In this document: piece after piece, positions 53,351-61,253 of the stretch
Position numbering within the stretch: position 1 is the first letter of the stretch
Layout: each line of letters starts with the position of its first letter
DNA from: Dokdonia sp.
GTDB lineage: Bacteria; Bacteroidota; Bacteroidia; Flavobacteriales; Flavobacteriaceae
Length of the DNA: 64,000 bases
Direction: 5' to 3'
Assembly: GCA_020630915.1 (NCBI GenBank)
Contig: JAHDIF010000005.1
Coordinates: forward strand, 62,434-126,433
Translations under genes and position numbers: made by a program
The notes under the pieces: generated by a model
Database searches by the model: none
What the model was told of the DNA's origin: nothing
What the model saw: only the letters and a program-made list of their open reading frames with translations

Positions 53351-54085
53351 ATGTTAGAACACATTGAATTATTTTTTAAGTCGATTTTTATAGACAATAT
53401 GGTATTTGCTACGTTCCTTGGGATGTGTTCATACCTGGCAGTATCTAAAAAGGTAAGTACAGCAGTTGGTCTTGGAGCAGCTGTAATATTTGTACTTGCC
53501 GTAACGGTACCTTTAAACTGGTTATTAGATCAATACATACTTCGTGATGGTGCATTATCTTGGTTAGGGCCAGAATATGCAGATTATGATTTAAGTTTTC
53601 TATCCTTTATCCTATTTATTGCAACCATTGCAACTATGGTGCAGCTAGTAGAGATTGTGGTAGAAAAATTTTCACCATCATTATATAACTCCTTAGGTAT
53701 ATTTTTACCTCTTATAGCGGTGAATTGTGCCATTTTAGGAGGGTCATTATTTATGCAGGCACGTGATATCCAGACATTAGGACTTGCTTTTAATTATGGT
53801 ATTTCTTCTGGTATAGGCTGGTTTCTAGCGATTCTTGCAATTGCTGCAATTAGAGAAAAAATACGGTACTCAAATGTTCCTGCACCATTAAGGGGTTTAG
53901 GAATTACGTTTATTATTACAGGGCTTATGGCTATCGGGTTTATGAGTTTTGGAGGAATGCTTACGGGTGGTGACGAAGAAGCTACTACACCACCAGCTCA
54001 GCAAGCGGAAATTACTCCAGAGATAGAAGAAGAAAAAGAAGCTACTGTTGCTATGGTAGAAATTACAAACGAAAAAGAAAAATAA
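53351..54085 (+). CDS. nqrE: Na+-NQR subunit E with acidic C-terminal tail
   Basis: 244 aa. Residues 1-200 are the six-helix NqrE core with Cys 26 (FLGMCSYLAVS) and Cys 126 (IAVNCAILGGSLF). Typical NqrE is about 200 aa; here a 40-residue tail (GGDEEATTPPAQQAEITPEIEEEKEA...) is added, rich in Glu, Pro and Ala, facing one side of the membrane. nqrF starts 2 bp after the stop. Confidence 0.95.
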   Translation: MLEHIELFFKSIFIDNMVFATFLGMCSYLAVSKKVSTAVGLGAAVIFVLAVTVPLNWLLDQYILRDGALSWLGPEYADYDLSFLSFILFIATIATMVQLVEIVVEKFSPSLYNSLGIFLPLIAVNCAILGGSLFMQARDIQTLGLAFNYGISSGIGWFLAILAIAAIREKIRYSNVPAPLRGLGITFIITGLMAIGFMSFGGMLTGGDEEATTPPAQQAEITPEIEEEKEATVAMVEITNEKEK

Positions 54086-54086
54086 T

Positions 54087-55394
54087 ATGATATTAGCTGC
54101 TAGTATGTCGGGCGTTGTTATCGCCACTATTACTGCCTTTTTAGTACTTACACTGCTATTGGTGGGATTGTTATTATTTACAAAACAAAAGCTATCTCCT
54201 TCAGGGCCCGTGAAGATTACAATTAATGGAGAAAGAGAAGTAGAAGTTGCGTCCGGAAGTACGCTACTTAGCACACTAGGAAACAACAAAATTTTCTTGC
54301 CATCTGCTTGTGGAGGTGGCGGAACTTGTATCCAGTGTGAGTGCCACGTCCTAGAAGGTGGAGGAGAAGCACTACCTACAGAAACACCGCACTTTACCCG
54401 TAAAGAACTTGCTCACGGAGCACGTCTAGCTTGCCAAGTAAAGGTAAAGCAGGATATGAATATCACGATACCAGAAGAGGTTTTCGGGATCAAGAAGTGG
54501 GATGCTACGGTTGTGCGTAATTACAATGTGGCGTCTTTTATTAAGGAATTTGTTGTTGAGATTCCAGAAGATATGGGCTACAAGGCTGGAGGGTATATAC
54601 AGATTGAAATACCAGAATGTGAGATTAAGTATCAGGATATTGATATTACAGCACACCCAGAAGAGCATGATACACCAGATAAGTTCCAGGCTGAGTGGGA
54701 TAAATTTGGTCTATGGCCATTAGTGATGAAGAATAATGAAACTGTAGAGCGTGCATACTCTATGGCCTCTTTCCCCGCAGAAGGAAGAGAAATTATGCTT
54801 AATGTACGTATTGCTACACCACCTTGGGATAGAGCAAAAAACCAATGGATGGATGTGAATCCAGGAGTAGCGTCATCTTATATATTCGCTCAAAAGCCTG
54901 GAGATAAAGTGGTGATTTCTGGACCTTATGGAGAGTTCTTTATCAATGAGTCTGAGGCAGAAATGCTATACGTAGGAGGAGGAGCAGGAATGGCACCTAT
55001 GCGTTCGCACTTGTATCACTTGTTCAAAACCTTAAAAACGGGTCGTACAGTGACGTATTGGTACGGAGGTCGTTCTAAACGTGAGTTGTTTTATATAGAG
55101 CATTTCCGTGAGTTAGAAAGAGAGTTTCCTAACTTCAAGTTCTATATGGCACTTTCTGAGCCTATGGAAGAAGATAACTGGAAAGTAAAAGAAGATACAG
55201 ATGGAGAAGGTGACGGGTTTGTTGGATTTATTCACCAGGTGGTAATAGATCAATATCTAAGCAAGCACGAAGCACCAGAAGATATAGAGCTATACTTCTG
55301 TGGACCTCCATTAATGAACAACGCGGTTCAAAAAATGGGAGAAGATTTTGGTATCCCAGATGAGAATATCCGTTTTGATGATTTTGGAGGATAG
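54087..55394 (+). CDS. nqrF: Na+-NQR subunit F (NADH-oxidising flavoprotein)
   Basis: 435 aa. One N-terminal helix (residues 8-31), then a 2Fe-2S ferredoxin domain with ligands Cys 75, 81, 84 and 116 (SACGGGGTCIQCECHVL, ARLACQVKV). The FAD/NAD part has VERAYSMASFPAEGREI, GPYGEFFI and YVGGGAGMAPMRSHL, ending FCGPPLMNNAVQKMGEDFGI. It takes electrons from NADH into the complex. A terminator follows 49 bp downstream. Confidence 0.96.
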   Translation: MILAASMSGVVIATITAFLVLTLLLVGLLLFTKQKLSPSGPVKITINGEREVEVASGSTLLSTLGNNKIFLPSACGGGGTCIQCECHVLEGGGEALPTETPHFTRKELAHGARLACQVKVKQDMNITIPEEVFGIKKWDATVVRNYNVASFIKEFVVEIPEDMGYKAGGYIQIEIPECEIKYQDIDITAHPEEHDTPDKFQAEWDKFGLWPLVMKNNETVERAYSMASFPAEGREIMLNVRIATPPWDRAKNQWMDVNPGVASSYIFAQKPGDKVVISGPYGEFFINESEAEMLYVGGGAGMAPMRSHLYHLFKTLKTGRTVTYWYGGRSKRELFYIEHFRELEREFPNFKFYMALSEPMEEDNWKVKEDTDGEGDGFVGFIHQVVIDQYLSKHEAPEDIELYFCGPPLMNNAVQKMGEDFGIPDENIRFDDFGG

Positions 55395-55409
55395 ATAGAT
55401 TCATTTCCA

Positions 55410-55427
55410 TTTCCGCGAAGACGGAAA
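55410..55427. repeat. Palindromic repeat TTTCCGCGAAGACGGAAA
   Basis: Arms TTTCCG/CGGAAA around CGAAGA, after nqrF. Related in design to the unit at 13906-13925. Confidence 0.65.
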
Positions 55428-55442
55428 TCTTGTTAAACAAAG

Positions 55443-55471
55443 CCCGATACAGAAATGTGTTGGGTTTTTTT
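55443..55471 (+). terminator. Terminator of nqrABCDEF
   Basis: A 9-bp stem (55443-55451 with 55456-55464, including G-U) closed by a GAAA tetraloop and followed by a T run. Confidence 0.85.
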
Positions 55472-55507
55472 ACGCTTTGACGAAAGGGAAAATAAAATGG
55501 TACACCG

Positions 55508-55515
55508 TATCTTTG
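55508..55515 (+). promoter_or_regulatory. -7 element 4 nt before the start codon
   Basis: TATCTTTG, exact TAnnTTTG, then TAAT, then ATG 55520. The clearest leaderless-type start in the window. Confidence 0.5.
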
Positions 55516-55519
55516 TAAT

Positions 55520-55882
55520 ATGGCAGTTTTTCTAACAGAACAGGAGCTTCATAACCTCGCGATGAATATCGTAGGAGAGGAGTTAAAGGCGGATGGGTTT
55601 GAGTTTTTAGCAGTGAATTCTAAGCTTAAAAAGGACCCGCAGTTCGTAGCTCTTAAAGACAAAAAACTTCATTTTGTGGTCGTGCGTGCGCGATCATTTC
55701 CAGACGATGCAAACATATACGATTCTGAAAAAATGATCAAAATGCGAGATCACGCAATCAAATTTGAAGCGCGTACCTTTTATGCAGGTGTTGGCTTGGG
55801 GCATGGGGATAACTACCAGCATCCGGTTGAGAAAGATCAGCCATACAGAGTTATTTATAAAGGCCTTCAAGAAATTGTATAA
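55520..55882 (+). CDS. Small conserved protein between nqr and apbE
   Basis: 120 aa, soluble, no signal peptide or helix long enough for the membrane. MAVFLTEQELHNLAMNIVGEELKADGFEFLAVNSKLKKDPQFVALKDKKLHFVVVRA suggests a compact alpha/beta fold resembling restriction-endonuclease-like or thioredoxin-unrelated small domains, but I cannot name a family. Its stop abuts the apbE start (TAAATG), so the two are co-translated. Position between the NQR genes and the flavinyl transferase suggests a role in NQR assembly or flavin loading (inference). Confidence 0.75.
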   Translation: MAVFLTEQELHNLAMNIVGEELKADGFEFLAVNSKLKKDPQFVALKDKKLHFVVVRARSFPDDANIYDSEKMIKMRDHAIKFEARTFYAGVGLGHGDNYQHPVEKDQPYRVIYKGLQEIV

Positions 55883-56887
55883 ATGAAATATATCTTTATC
55901 GCTTTGTGCGTTTGTGTAGTGAGCTGTAAGCCTGCAACTACACCAGATGAAATAACCATACGAGGCGATGCCTTCGGTACGACCTACGGGGTGAAGTATT
56001 TTGGAAAAGGAGCAGAAGCTAGGTATGTACAACGAGGTATTGACTCTGTAATCCAAGCGGTAAATATGTCTATGAGTACGTATATCCCAGAGAGTGATAT
56101 TTCTAAAATTAATAAGGGCGATACTACTATTGTGATAGATGATATGTTTCTAGACGTATTTATGCTTTCGCGAAAGCTCAATAAAGCAACTTCAGGCTAT
56201 TTTGACCCTACGGTGGGAACATTGCGTAATGCCTATGGTTTTGGAGATACAGAAGCATTAAATGCTATAAACCAGTCTACATTAGACTCACTGATGCGAT
56301 ATGTGGGCTGGGATAAAGTAAACCTTAAAAAGAATCGGACAATTGTAAAAAAGCATCCCGAAATTTACTTCGATTTTAATGCTATTGCCAAAGGATATGG
56401 AATCGATAGGATAGGACTTTATTTGGAGAATAAGGGATATGCAGATTATCTCATTGAACTAGGAGGAGAGATTAGAGCAAGCGGGATCGATCAAAGCGAT
56501 GGAAGTTTATGGAGAGTTGGGGTAGAGAGCATCGATTCTCAAATTACGAATAGAAGTGCAGTAGCATCTGTAGCGCTAAATAATAGGAGCATGGCAGGGT
56601 CTGGAAATTACCGTAAGAATAGAGTAGATCCTATTACAGGAAAACAATACGTACACACCATTAACCCTATTACAGGAGCTGCCGAAGAAATAGATATTTT
56701 AAGTGCAAACGTAATCGCTCCTACCTGCGCAGAGGCAGATGCTTGGGCAACGGCGTGTATGGCTATGGGGATAGAAAAATCTAAAGAAGCGCTACGACTA
56801 AATTTACATATTGAAGCTTACCTAACTTATGACGGTGGGTCGTATTACACCAGTGGTTTTTTTGAAAATAAAAAAGGGCCTAATTAA
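55883..56887 (+). CDS. apbE: FAD:protein FMN transferase (lipoprotein)
   Basis: 334 aa. Lipoprotein signal ends at Cys 15 (CVVSC). ApbE hallmarks: GTTYGVKYFGKG, VNMSMSTYIPESDISKIN, YFDFNAIAKGYGIDRIGLYL, YLIELGGEIRASG, and GSGNYRKNRVDPITGKQYVHTINPITG with the metal/FAD residues. It transfers FMN from FAD to threonine in NqrB and NqrC. An iterated palindrome encodes MLSRKL (56164-56177). A terminator overlaps its stop. Confidence 0.95.
   Translation: MKYIFIALCVCVVSCKPATTPDEITIRGDAFGTTYGVKYFGKGAEARYVQRGIDSVIQAVNMSMSTYIPESDISKINKGDTTIVIDDMFLDVFMLSRKLNKATSGYFDPTVGTLRNAYGFGDTEALNAINQSTLDSLMRYVGWDKVNLKKNRTIVKKHPEIYFDFNAIAKGYGIDRIGLYLENKGYADYLIELGGEIRASGIDQSDGSLWRVGVESIDSQITNRSAVASVALNNRSMAGSGNYRKNRVDPITGKQYVHTINPITGAAEEIDILSANVIAPTCAEADAWATACMAMGIEKSKEALRLNLHIEAYLTYDGGSYYTSGFFENKKGPN
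56164..56177. repeat. Iterated palindrome inside apbE
   Basis: Perfect GCTTTCGCGAAAGC read in the frame G CTT TCG CGA AAG C (LSRK), a different frame from the copies in metZ and gpmI. Confidence 0.9.
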
Positions 56888-56906
56888 TTTTAATTAGAAC
56901 CCTTTT
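56872..56906 (+). terminator. Terminator overlapping the apbE stop
   Basis: AAAAGGG (56872-56878) pairs with CCCTTTT (56900-56906), with an inner TAATTAA stem; it spans the TAA codon. Confidence 0.75.
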
Positions 56907-56929
56907 AAATAAATTAAGTGTAAGACCTT

Positions 56930-57616
56930 TTAATTGTTCTTTTCAAGAACAATTTGTTTTGCTTTTTTCATTTTTTCTTCTAAGTCAAAAATTTGCTTTT
57001 TTACCTCTTCTATCTTTTCAACTTTAGCCCCATATTCTTTTTCTGAAACTTCTCCTTTTTCCTTCATTTTCTCTAATTCTTCCAGTTTTTCATTAACTTT
57101 TTCTCTGGCGGTTTTGGTTTTTTCAGAATTGACATCAACTACTTTGGATAGTTCTTCTTGCTTAGTCTCTTTATTGAGTTTTGCCTGTCTCGCTCTCTCC
57201 TGTCCAAACTCTCTTCCTGTTAAGTCACCTTTATTTTTGCCATAGGCATTGCCTTGTCCATTATTTTCTTTGACCTTAATTTTTTTCTCTTTTTTAGGTT
57301 TTTTGGACTCATCATTGTTTCCGTCATCATCATTGTAATCATCATCTTCTTTATCCTTTCTATTTTCTCTTTCTCTTTCTTTTTCTTCTCTAATTTTTCT
57401 GTCTCGCTTTTCTTTATTGGCCATTTTCTCCTCTAGATCTTCATTGGTAGATTCCTCTACAGGGCGCGTTTGCTCGTTTTTACCTTTTTGAACAGTTTGC
57501 TCTATTTTTTCAGCTTTTTTCTGAAGTCCTTTTCCTTTTCCTTTTCCTTTTTGAGCAATAGCTGGTTGTACTCCTATAAGAAGCGCTACCACCACTAGTT
57601 TTAATATAGTTTTCAT
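56930..57616 (-). CDS. Secreted highly charged coiled-coil protein
   Basis: 228 aa. Signal peptide MKTILKLVVVALLIGVQPAIAQ, then a (GK)4-like stretch, a Lys/Glu/Asp-rich low-complexity part (residues 30-115, with a DDDYNDDDGNND acidic patch) and a helical C-terminal third (VNEKLEELEKMKEKGEVSEKEYGAKVEKIEEVKKQIFDLEEK). A central GNAYGKNKGDLTGREFGQERA segment is the only uncharged, conserved-looking part. It follows a 69-aa lipoprotein gene by 4 bp, so they form a pair. Function unknown. Confidence 0.65.
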   Translation of the reverse strand: MKTILKLVVVALLIGVQPAIAQKGKGKGKGLQKKAEKIEQTVQKGKNEQTRPVEESTNEDLEEKMANKEKRDRKIREEKERERENRKDKEDDDYNDDDGNNDESKKPKKEKKIKVKENNGQGNAYGKNKGDLTGREFGQERARQAKLNKETKQEELSKVVDVNSEKTKTAREKVNEKLEELEKMKEKGEVSEKEYGAKVEKIEEVKKQIFDLEEKMKKAKQIVLEKNN

Positions 57617-57620
57617 AATT

Positions 57621-57830
57621 TTAGTTTAAATCTTTAAGTAATTCATCCAGTTTGTCAGACGCCTCTTTGATCTCATTATTTAATGAATCTATGGCTACTG
57701 CAGAGGAGTCATTTTTTTTAATTTCTTGTATTAATTCTGGACTTGACTCTTTGTCAAAAACATCTTCTTTTTTTTCTTTACAACTCGCCAGTAGCATCAC
57801 TACTGCAAAGCACGCTATTAATAGTCTCAT
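57621..57830 (-). CDS. Small lipoprotein
   Basis: 69 aa from the ATG at 57830; the frame is open further upstream but only this start gives a lipoprotein signal (MRLLIACFAVVMLLASC, lipid Cys 17). The mature 53 residues are acidic and helical (KKNDSSAVAIDSLNNEIKEASDKLDELLKDLN), probably a short coiled coil. Paired with the charged secreted protein downstream; the two may interact (inference). Confidence 0.65.
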   Translation of the reverse strand: MRLLIACFAVVMLLASCKEKKEDVFDKESSPELIQEIKKNDSSAVAIDSLNNEIKEASDKLDELLKDLN

Positions 57831-57957
57831 AAAATTATTAGTTTTAATAGGGTTAATATATATAATAATTTTATGATAAACATTTCTATGTGTGTAAACG
57901 ACCCTGTGTGCGTTCAAAGGTGTTTTTGTCTAGAAATTAGTTACTTATATCGATTTT

Positions 57958-58728
57958 TCATTGCGGTTTAATGCAAACAGGAAGTATTTCATGACCCGCT
58001 AATCTATAGAGGTCTACTTCTTCCTTTGTAAGTTGTGAAGGGTAATTTATCTCTTTAACAATAAACCCTATACTTCTAAGTTTATCAAAATAGTCTCGAC
58101 CATATACACGAACGTGATCATATTGCCCAAATATTTTTGCACGCTCTGCACGCTCTGTAATTGTATTATCTTCAAAGGTATGCGCTCTGCTTAAATCCTG
58201 CGGTATTTGTAAGATGGCCATACCTCCAGGTTTTAATATGCGATATAACTCCTGCATCGCTTTGGTGTCATCTGGGATATGTTCTAATACATGATTGCAA
58301 AAAATAATATCGTAGGAGTTATCTTCAAAAGGGAGGTTGCAGATATCTGCTTTTACGTCTGCCAGAGGTGAATTAAGATCTGTTGTGGTGTAGTTGAGAT
58401 TTTTGCTTTCGCGAAAGCGTTTATAAAAAGCTTGCTCTGGTGCAAAGTGCAATAGACTAGCGGGTTTATTAAAAAAATCTGTTTCTCTTTGTAACCATAA
58501 CCATAGTAATCTGTGTCTTTCTAGTGAAAGGGTAGAAGGGGAGAGCACATTTTCTCGAGGAGTTCCATATCCATACGGTAAAAACTTACGGAAACTTTTG
58601 CCATCTATAGGGTCTGTATAGCGTTTGCCTCTGAGGAATAGGGCAAGTATTGGGCGCACCGCATAACTCAATCGTATGAGGAGTGGCCTCGGGATGGCAT
58701 TCAAAAAAAATTTAAATAGTTTTTTCAC
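57958..58728 (-). CDS. Class I SAM-dependent methyltransferase
   Basis: 256 aa from a GTG at 58728 (codons for M-K-K-L-F-K), 4 bp after the map stop. A longer frame overlapping map by 44 bp exists, but the GTG start avoids it. Methyltransferase motifs: LLHFAPEQAFYKRF, DLNSPLADVKADICNLPFEDNSYDIIFCNHVLEHIPDDTKAMQELYRILKPGGMAILQIP. The substrate is unknown; genes of this type often accompany envelope functions. A palindrome encodes RFRES (58405-58418). Confidence 0.85.
   Translation of the reverse strand: MKKLFKFFLNAIPRPLLIRLSYAVRPILALFLRGKRYTDPIDGKSFRKFLPYGYGTPRENVLSPSTLSLERHRLLWLWLQRETDFFNKPASLLHFAPEQAFYKRFRESKNLNYTTTDLNSPLADVKADICNLPFEDNSYDIIFCNHVLEHIPDDTKAMQELYRILKPGGMAILQIPQDLSRAHTFEDNTITERAERAKIFGQYDHVRVYGRDYFDKLRSIGFIVKEINYPSQLTKEEVDLYRLAGHEILPVCIKPQ
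58405..58418. repeat. Iterated palindrome inside the methyltransferase gene
   Basis: Perfect GCTTTCGCGAAAGC in the third reading frame (CGC TTT CGC GAA AGC, RFRES). Confidence 0.9.
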
Positions 58729-58732
58729 GGGC

Positions 58733-59554
58733 TTATAAAACGAGCACTTCTTTTCTAAACGGTAGTTCTTCATCACTCTCTATCCCCAAAGCCTGATAAA
58801 TATATCCGAAGGTAGAAAGCAATTCGGGTTTTCCATCTACGAGTGCGACATCGTGTTCAAAATGTGCACTAGGTTTATTATCACGAGTTGTAATGGTCCA
58901 TCCGTCACTGTGATGCTTTATGTTTTTTGTGCCTAGATTAGTCATAGGCTCTATGGCTACGACCATTCCTTCTATAAACTTTTTGCCTCTGCCTCTTCGC
59001 CCATAATTAGGCATTTCTGGATCTTCGTGCATGGTCTTTCCTAGGCCGTGACCTACGAGCTCACGTACTACACCATAGCCGTGATCTTCGGTAAATTTCT
59101 GGATGGCATATCCCACATCACCTACACGGTTACCTATCTTAAATTGCTCGATGCCTACATATAGAGATTGCTTAGTAACTTCTAGCAATTTCTTTACCTC
59201 TGGAGCAACTTCGCCTACTTCAAAAGTATACGCGTGGTCTCCATAAAAACCGTTTTTAACAGCTCCACAGTCTATAGAAATGATGTCACCTTCTAATAAT
59301 GGCGTATTGTTAGGAATCCCGTGAACTACTTGCTCGTTAGGACTCATGCACAACGTATTAGGAAAGTCGTACAAGCCTAAAAAGCCTGGTATGGCATCTT
59401 GACTTTGTATATACTCTTCTGCCAGTTTATCTAGATATAGTGTCGTAACACCTGGTTTTACCTCGCTGGCCAGCATCCCTAGCGTGCGAGAAACTACAAG
59501 GGCCGCCTCACGCATTAACTCTATCTCTTCACTTGTTTTTTGTATGATAGCCAT
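58733..59554 (-). CDS. map: Methionine aminopeptidase, type I
   Basis: 273 aa. Metal ligands are visible: Asp in ISIDCGAVKNGFYGDHAYTF (two), His in LVGHGLGKTMHEDPEMPNYG, Glu in MVVAIEPMTNLG and Glu in AHFEHDVALVDG. It removes the initiator methionine. The gene starts 2 bp after the HAD phosphatase gene and is followed 4 bp later by the methyltransferase, so all three are one transcript. It is slightly longer than E. coli Map. Confidence 0.95.
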   Translation of the reverse strand: MAIIQKTSEEIELMREAALVVSRTLGMLASEVKPGVTTLYLDKLAEEYIQSQDAIPGFLGLYDFPNTLCMSPNEQVVHGIPNNTPLLEGDIISIDCGAVKNGFYGDHAYTFEVGEVAPEVKKLLEVTKQSLYVGIEQFKIGNRVGDVGYAIQKFTEDHGYGVVRELVGHGLGKTMHEDPEMPNYGRRGRGKKFIEGMVVAIEPMTNLGTKNIKHHSDGWTITTRDNKPSAHFEHDVALVDGKPELLSTFGYIYQALGIESDEELPFRKEVLVL

Positions 59555-59556
59555 AA

Positions 59557-60003
59557 CTAATCTTGATCATCTTTAAAAAGATCTTCAAATTTAGAGAAGA
59601 ATCCTTTTTTTGTTTTCTTTTTCACCTTTCTTTTTGGCCTTTTAACAGGCGCCTCCCTTTTACCAGAAATCATTTGATAAATTTCTCCCCAGCCTAGCAT
59701 ACCTCCTATATTTCTATCATCTATAAACAGATCTGCATGTATTTTCCGGCTTATGGAGCCGCTCATTACTTCCTCTGGGTAGCTCTTATTTACGGCATAG
59801 AATTCTATGCCGTTAGATTTACAAAAATCTACTGCTTCCTGCAATTTATTTCCGGACCTATAGGTCCATAAAATGAGTAGGTTTCCTTCTTCCTGGAGTT
59901 TTTTAAGTGTTTCAAAAGCAAATATGATTGGTTTACCTATATCTGGATAGGCGTTTTGAACAATCGTACCGTCAAAGTCTACAGCAATGGTTTTAGGTTG
60001 CAT
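59557..60003 (-). CDS. HAD-superfamily phosphatase (BT0820-like)
   Basis: 148 aa. N-terminal IAVDFDGTIV is the HAD catalytic Asp motif, LLILWTYRSGNKLQEAVDF carries the Thr/Ser and Lys-region, and INDRNIGG-like LFIDDRNIGGML the acidic third motif. Basic C-terminal tail (KRPKRKVKKKTKKGFF). Similar small HAD proteins are common in Bacteroidota; substrate unknown. An exact -7 element lies 20 nt upstream; first gene of the operon with map. Confidence 0.88.
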   Translation of the reverse strand: MQPKTIAVDFDGTIVQNAYPDIGKPIIFAFETLKKLQEEGNLLILWTYRSGNKLQEAVDFCKSNGIEFYAVNKSYPEEVMSGSISRKIHADLFIDDRNIGGMLGWGEIYQMISGKREAPVKRPKRKVKKKTKKGFFSKFEDLFKDDQD

Positions 60004-60023
60004 GAAGTGTTTTAGTTAGATGG

Positions 60024-60031
60024 CAAAATTA
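60024..60031 (-). promoter_or_regulatory. -7 element for the HAD-map operon
   Basis: TAATTTTG on the minus strand, an exact TAnnTTTG match. Confidence 0.45.
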
Positions 60032-60039
60032 CAAAAAAC

Positions 60040-60063
60040 AAAACCGACGGTTAGGTCGGTTTT
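60040..60063 (-). terminator. Terminator between DUF805 and HAD genes
   Basis: AAAACCGAC pairs with GTCGGTTTT (60055-60063) around a short loop; on the minus strand it follows the DUF805 gene. Confidence 0.75.
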
Positions 60064-60104
60064 GTGTGAATTATATACTGTATCATTAATAAGGAATATC
60101 TTAA

Positions 60105-60491
60105 TTATAGTCTTTCATTTGCTTTGGGATCTTCTCCGTACTGATTAGGACCTGCAGTGCCCTCTGTTACCATAAGAATCAGTAGCCAGATCCCCCCTAT
60201 AAAAGGAATAAAACCTACCAAATAATACCAGCCACTTTTGTCTTGGTCATGTAATCTTCGCACCACGACACCTATAGACGGTACGAGTACTGCAAGGGCA
60301 TAGACGAGCACGAGCCCTACACCAATGAAAATGAGTGTTTCATTTTCCATAGCTGCACCTATTATGAGCGGTATGTATAAAACCAGCATGATAATAAAAT
60401 TAAACAGGGCAAACATCCAATACTCCTTACGTCTTGCACGCCCCTCAAAGTTTGCATAATTGTCGCGAACGACCTTTAAATACCATTCCAT
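60105..60491 (-). CDS. DUF805 membrane protein
   Basis: 128 aa, standard DUF805 length. It begins MEWYLKVVRDNYANFEGRARRKEYWMFALFNFI, the family signature (GRARRKEYW), and has three to four hydrophobic segments with VVRRLHDQDKSGWYYLVGFIPFIGGIW, another signature. Integral inner membrane protein; role unknown. TAATTTTA sits 3 nt before the ATG. Monocistronic. Confidence 0.9.
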   Translation of the reverse strand: MEWYLKVVRDNYANFEGRARRKEYWMFALFNFIIMLVLYIPLIIGAAMENETLIFIGVGLVLVYALAVLVPSIGVVVRRLHDQDKSGWYYLVGFIPFIGGIWLLILMVTEGTAGPNQYGEDPKANERL

Positions 60492-60668
60492 AATTAAAAT
60501 TAGTTTTTGATACTATTCTAAGTAGTACCATTGGTTAGTGATTAAATTTTGATTAAGATAAATATTTATTAAATAAAAATACCTTATTCTTTTTGCAAAC
60601 CAGGGCAAAATTTAGTGAAGTGGTGTCGTTATGCTCCTGCCTGAATTAAGGCAAGGTTCGCGAAAGCA

Positions 60669-61253
60669 TTATTCTGCATACGCGTGTTTATATTCTTGAC
60701 CTGAGAGAATTTTTGCCAAGTCCTTCTCTAAACTTTCTATAGGATACTCTACAATACGACCTAGTTCTTTTCCGTCTTTAGAAAGTATAATTGTTGGGAC
60801 ATTTGTAATATCTAGTCCTTCTTCTAGTCCTTCTGGTGTGTCCTTATCTTCAGATACGGTGATTAGTTTTACAGAACTAGCATCAATTCCTGCTAGGTCT
60901 AGAATTTTGTAGAAAGCAGGAGTCTCTCGCTGGCTGTCCTCACACCAAGTTCCCATAAAAAGAGTAATGTCTGTTGTTGTAAGATCACCTTTAATATTTC
61001 CAATTGTAACAGTGTCTAGGGTATGTTCTTTGTAATTATCTTTAAACCAAGTATCATAAGGGCTCGCTTCAAGAGCGCTACGTTTTTGAAGACCTAATAG
61101 TATTGCAGCGTCTTCTTCTATGAGTTCGTCATTTGTGATAACTTCCGTAATTTCTTCTGTTTTCGGCGTTTCGTCTTTAGTATTCATCTTACAACTTGCA
61201 ATGCTTGTCAACAAAAAGAGGCTCAGGATGGCATAGGGTGTTCTATTTTTCAT
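60669..61253 (-). CDS. Thioredoxin-like lipoprotein with CxxS active site, copy 2
   Basis: 194 aa. Lipoprotein signal with lipid Cys 21 (LTSIASC). Thioredoxin fold: LFMGTWCEDSQRETPAFYKIL, LITVSEDKDTPEGL, DITNVPTIILSKDGKELGRIVEYP with the cis-Pro. The active site is W-C-E-D-S (Cys 104, Ser 107), so the resolving Cys is missing and no other Cys exists in the mature protein. It overlaps its paralogue by 11 bp. A possible monothiol or reductase-independent role; substrate unknown. Confidence 0.82.
   Translation of the reverse strand: MKNRTPYAILSLFLLTSIASCKMNTKDETPKTEEITEVITNDELIEEDAAILLGLQKRSALEASPYDTWFKDNYKEHTLDTVTIGNIKGDLTTTDITLFMGTWCEDSQRETPAFYKILDLAGIDASSVKLITVSEDKDTPEGLEEGLDITNVPTIILSKDGKELGRIVEYPIESLEKDLAKILSGQEYKHAYAE

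Noticed and set aside
58729-58776. Methyltransferase start inside map
   Set aside because: It would overlap map by 44 bp; the GTG at 58728 follows the map stop by 4 bp and matches the expected family start.
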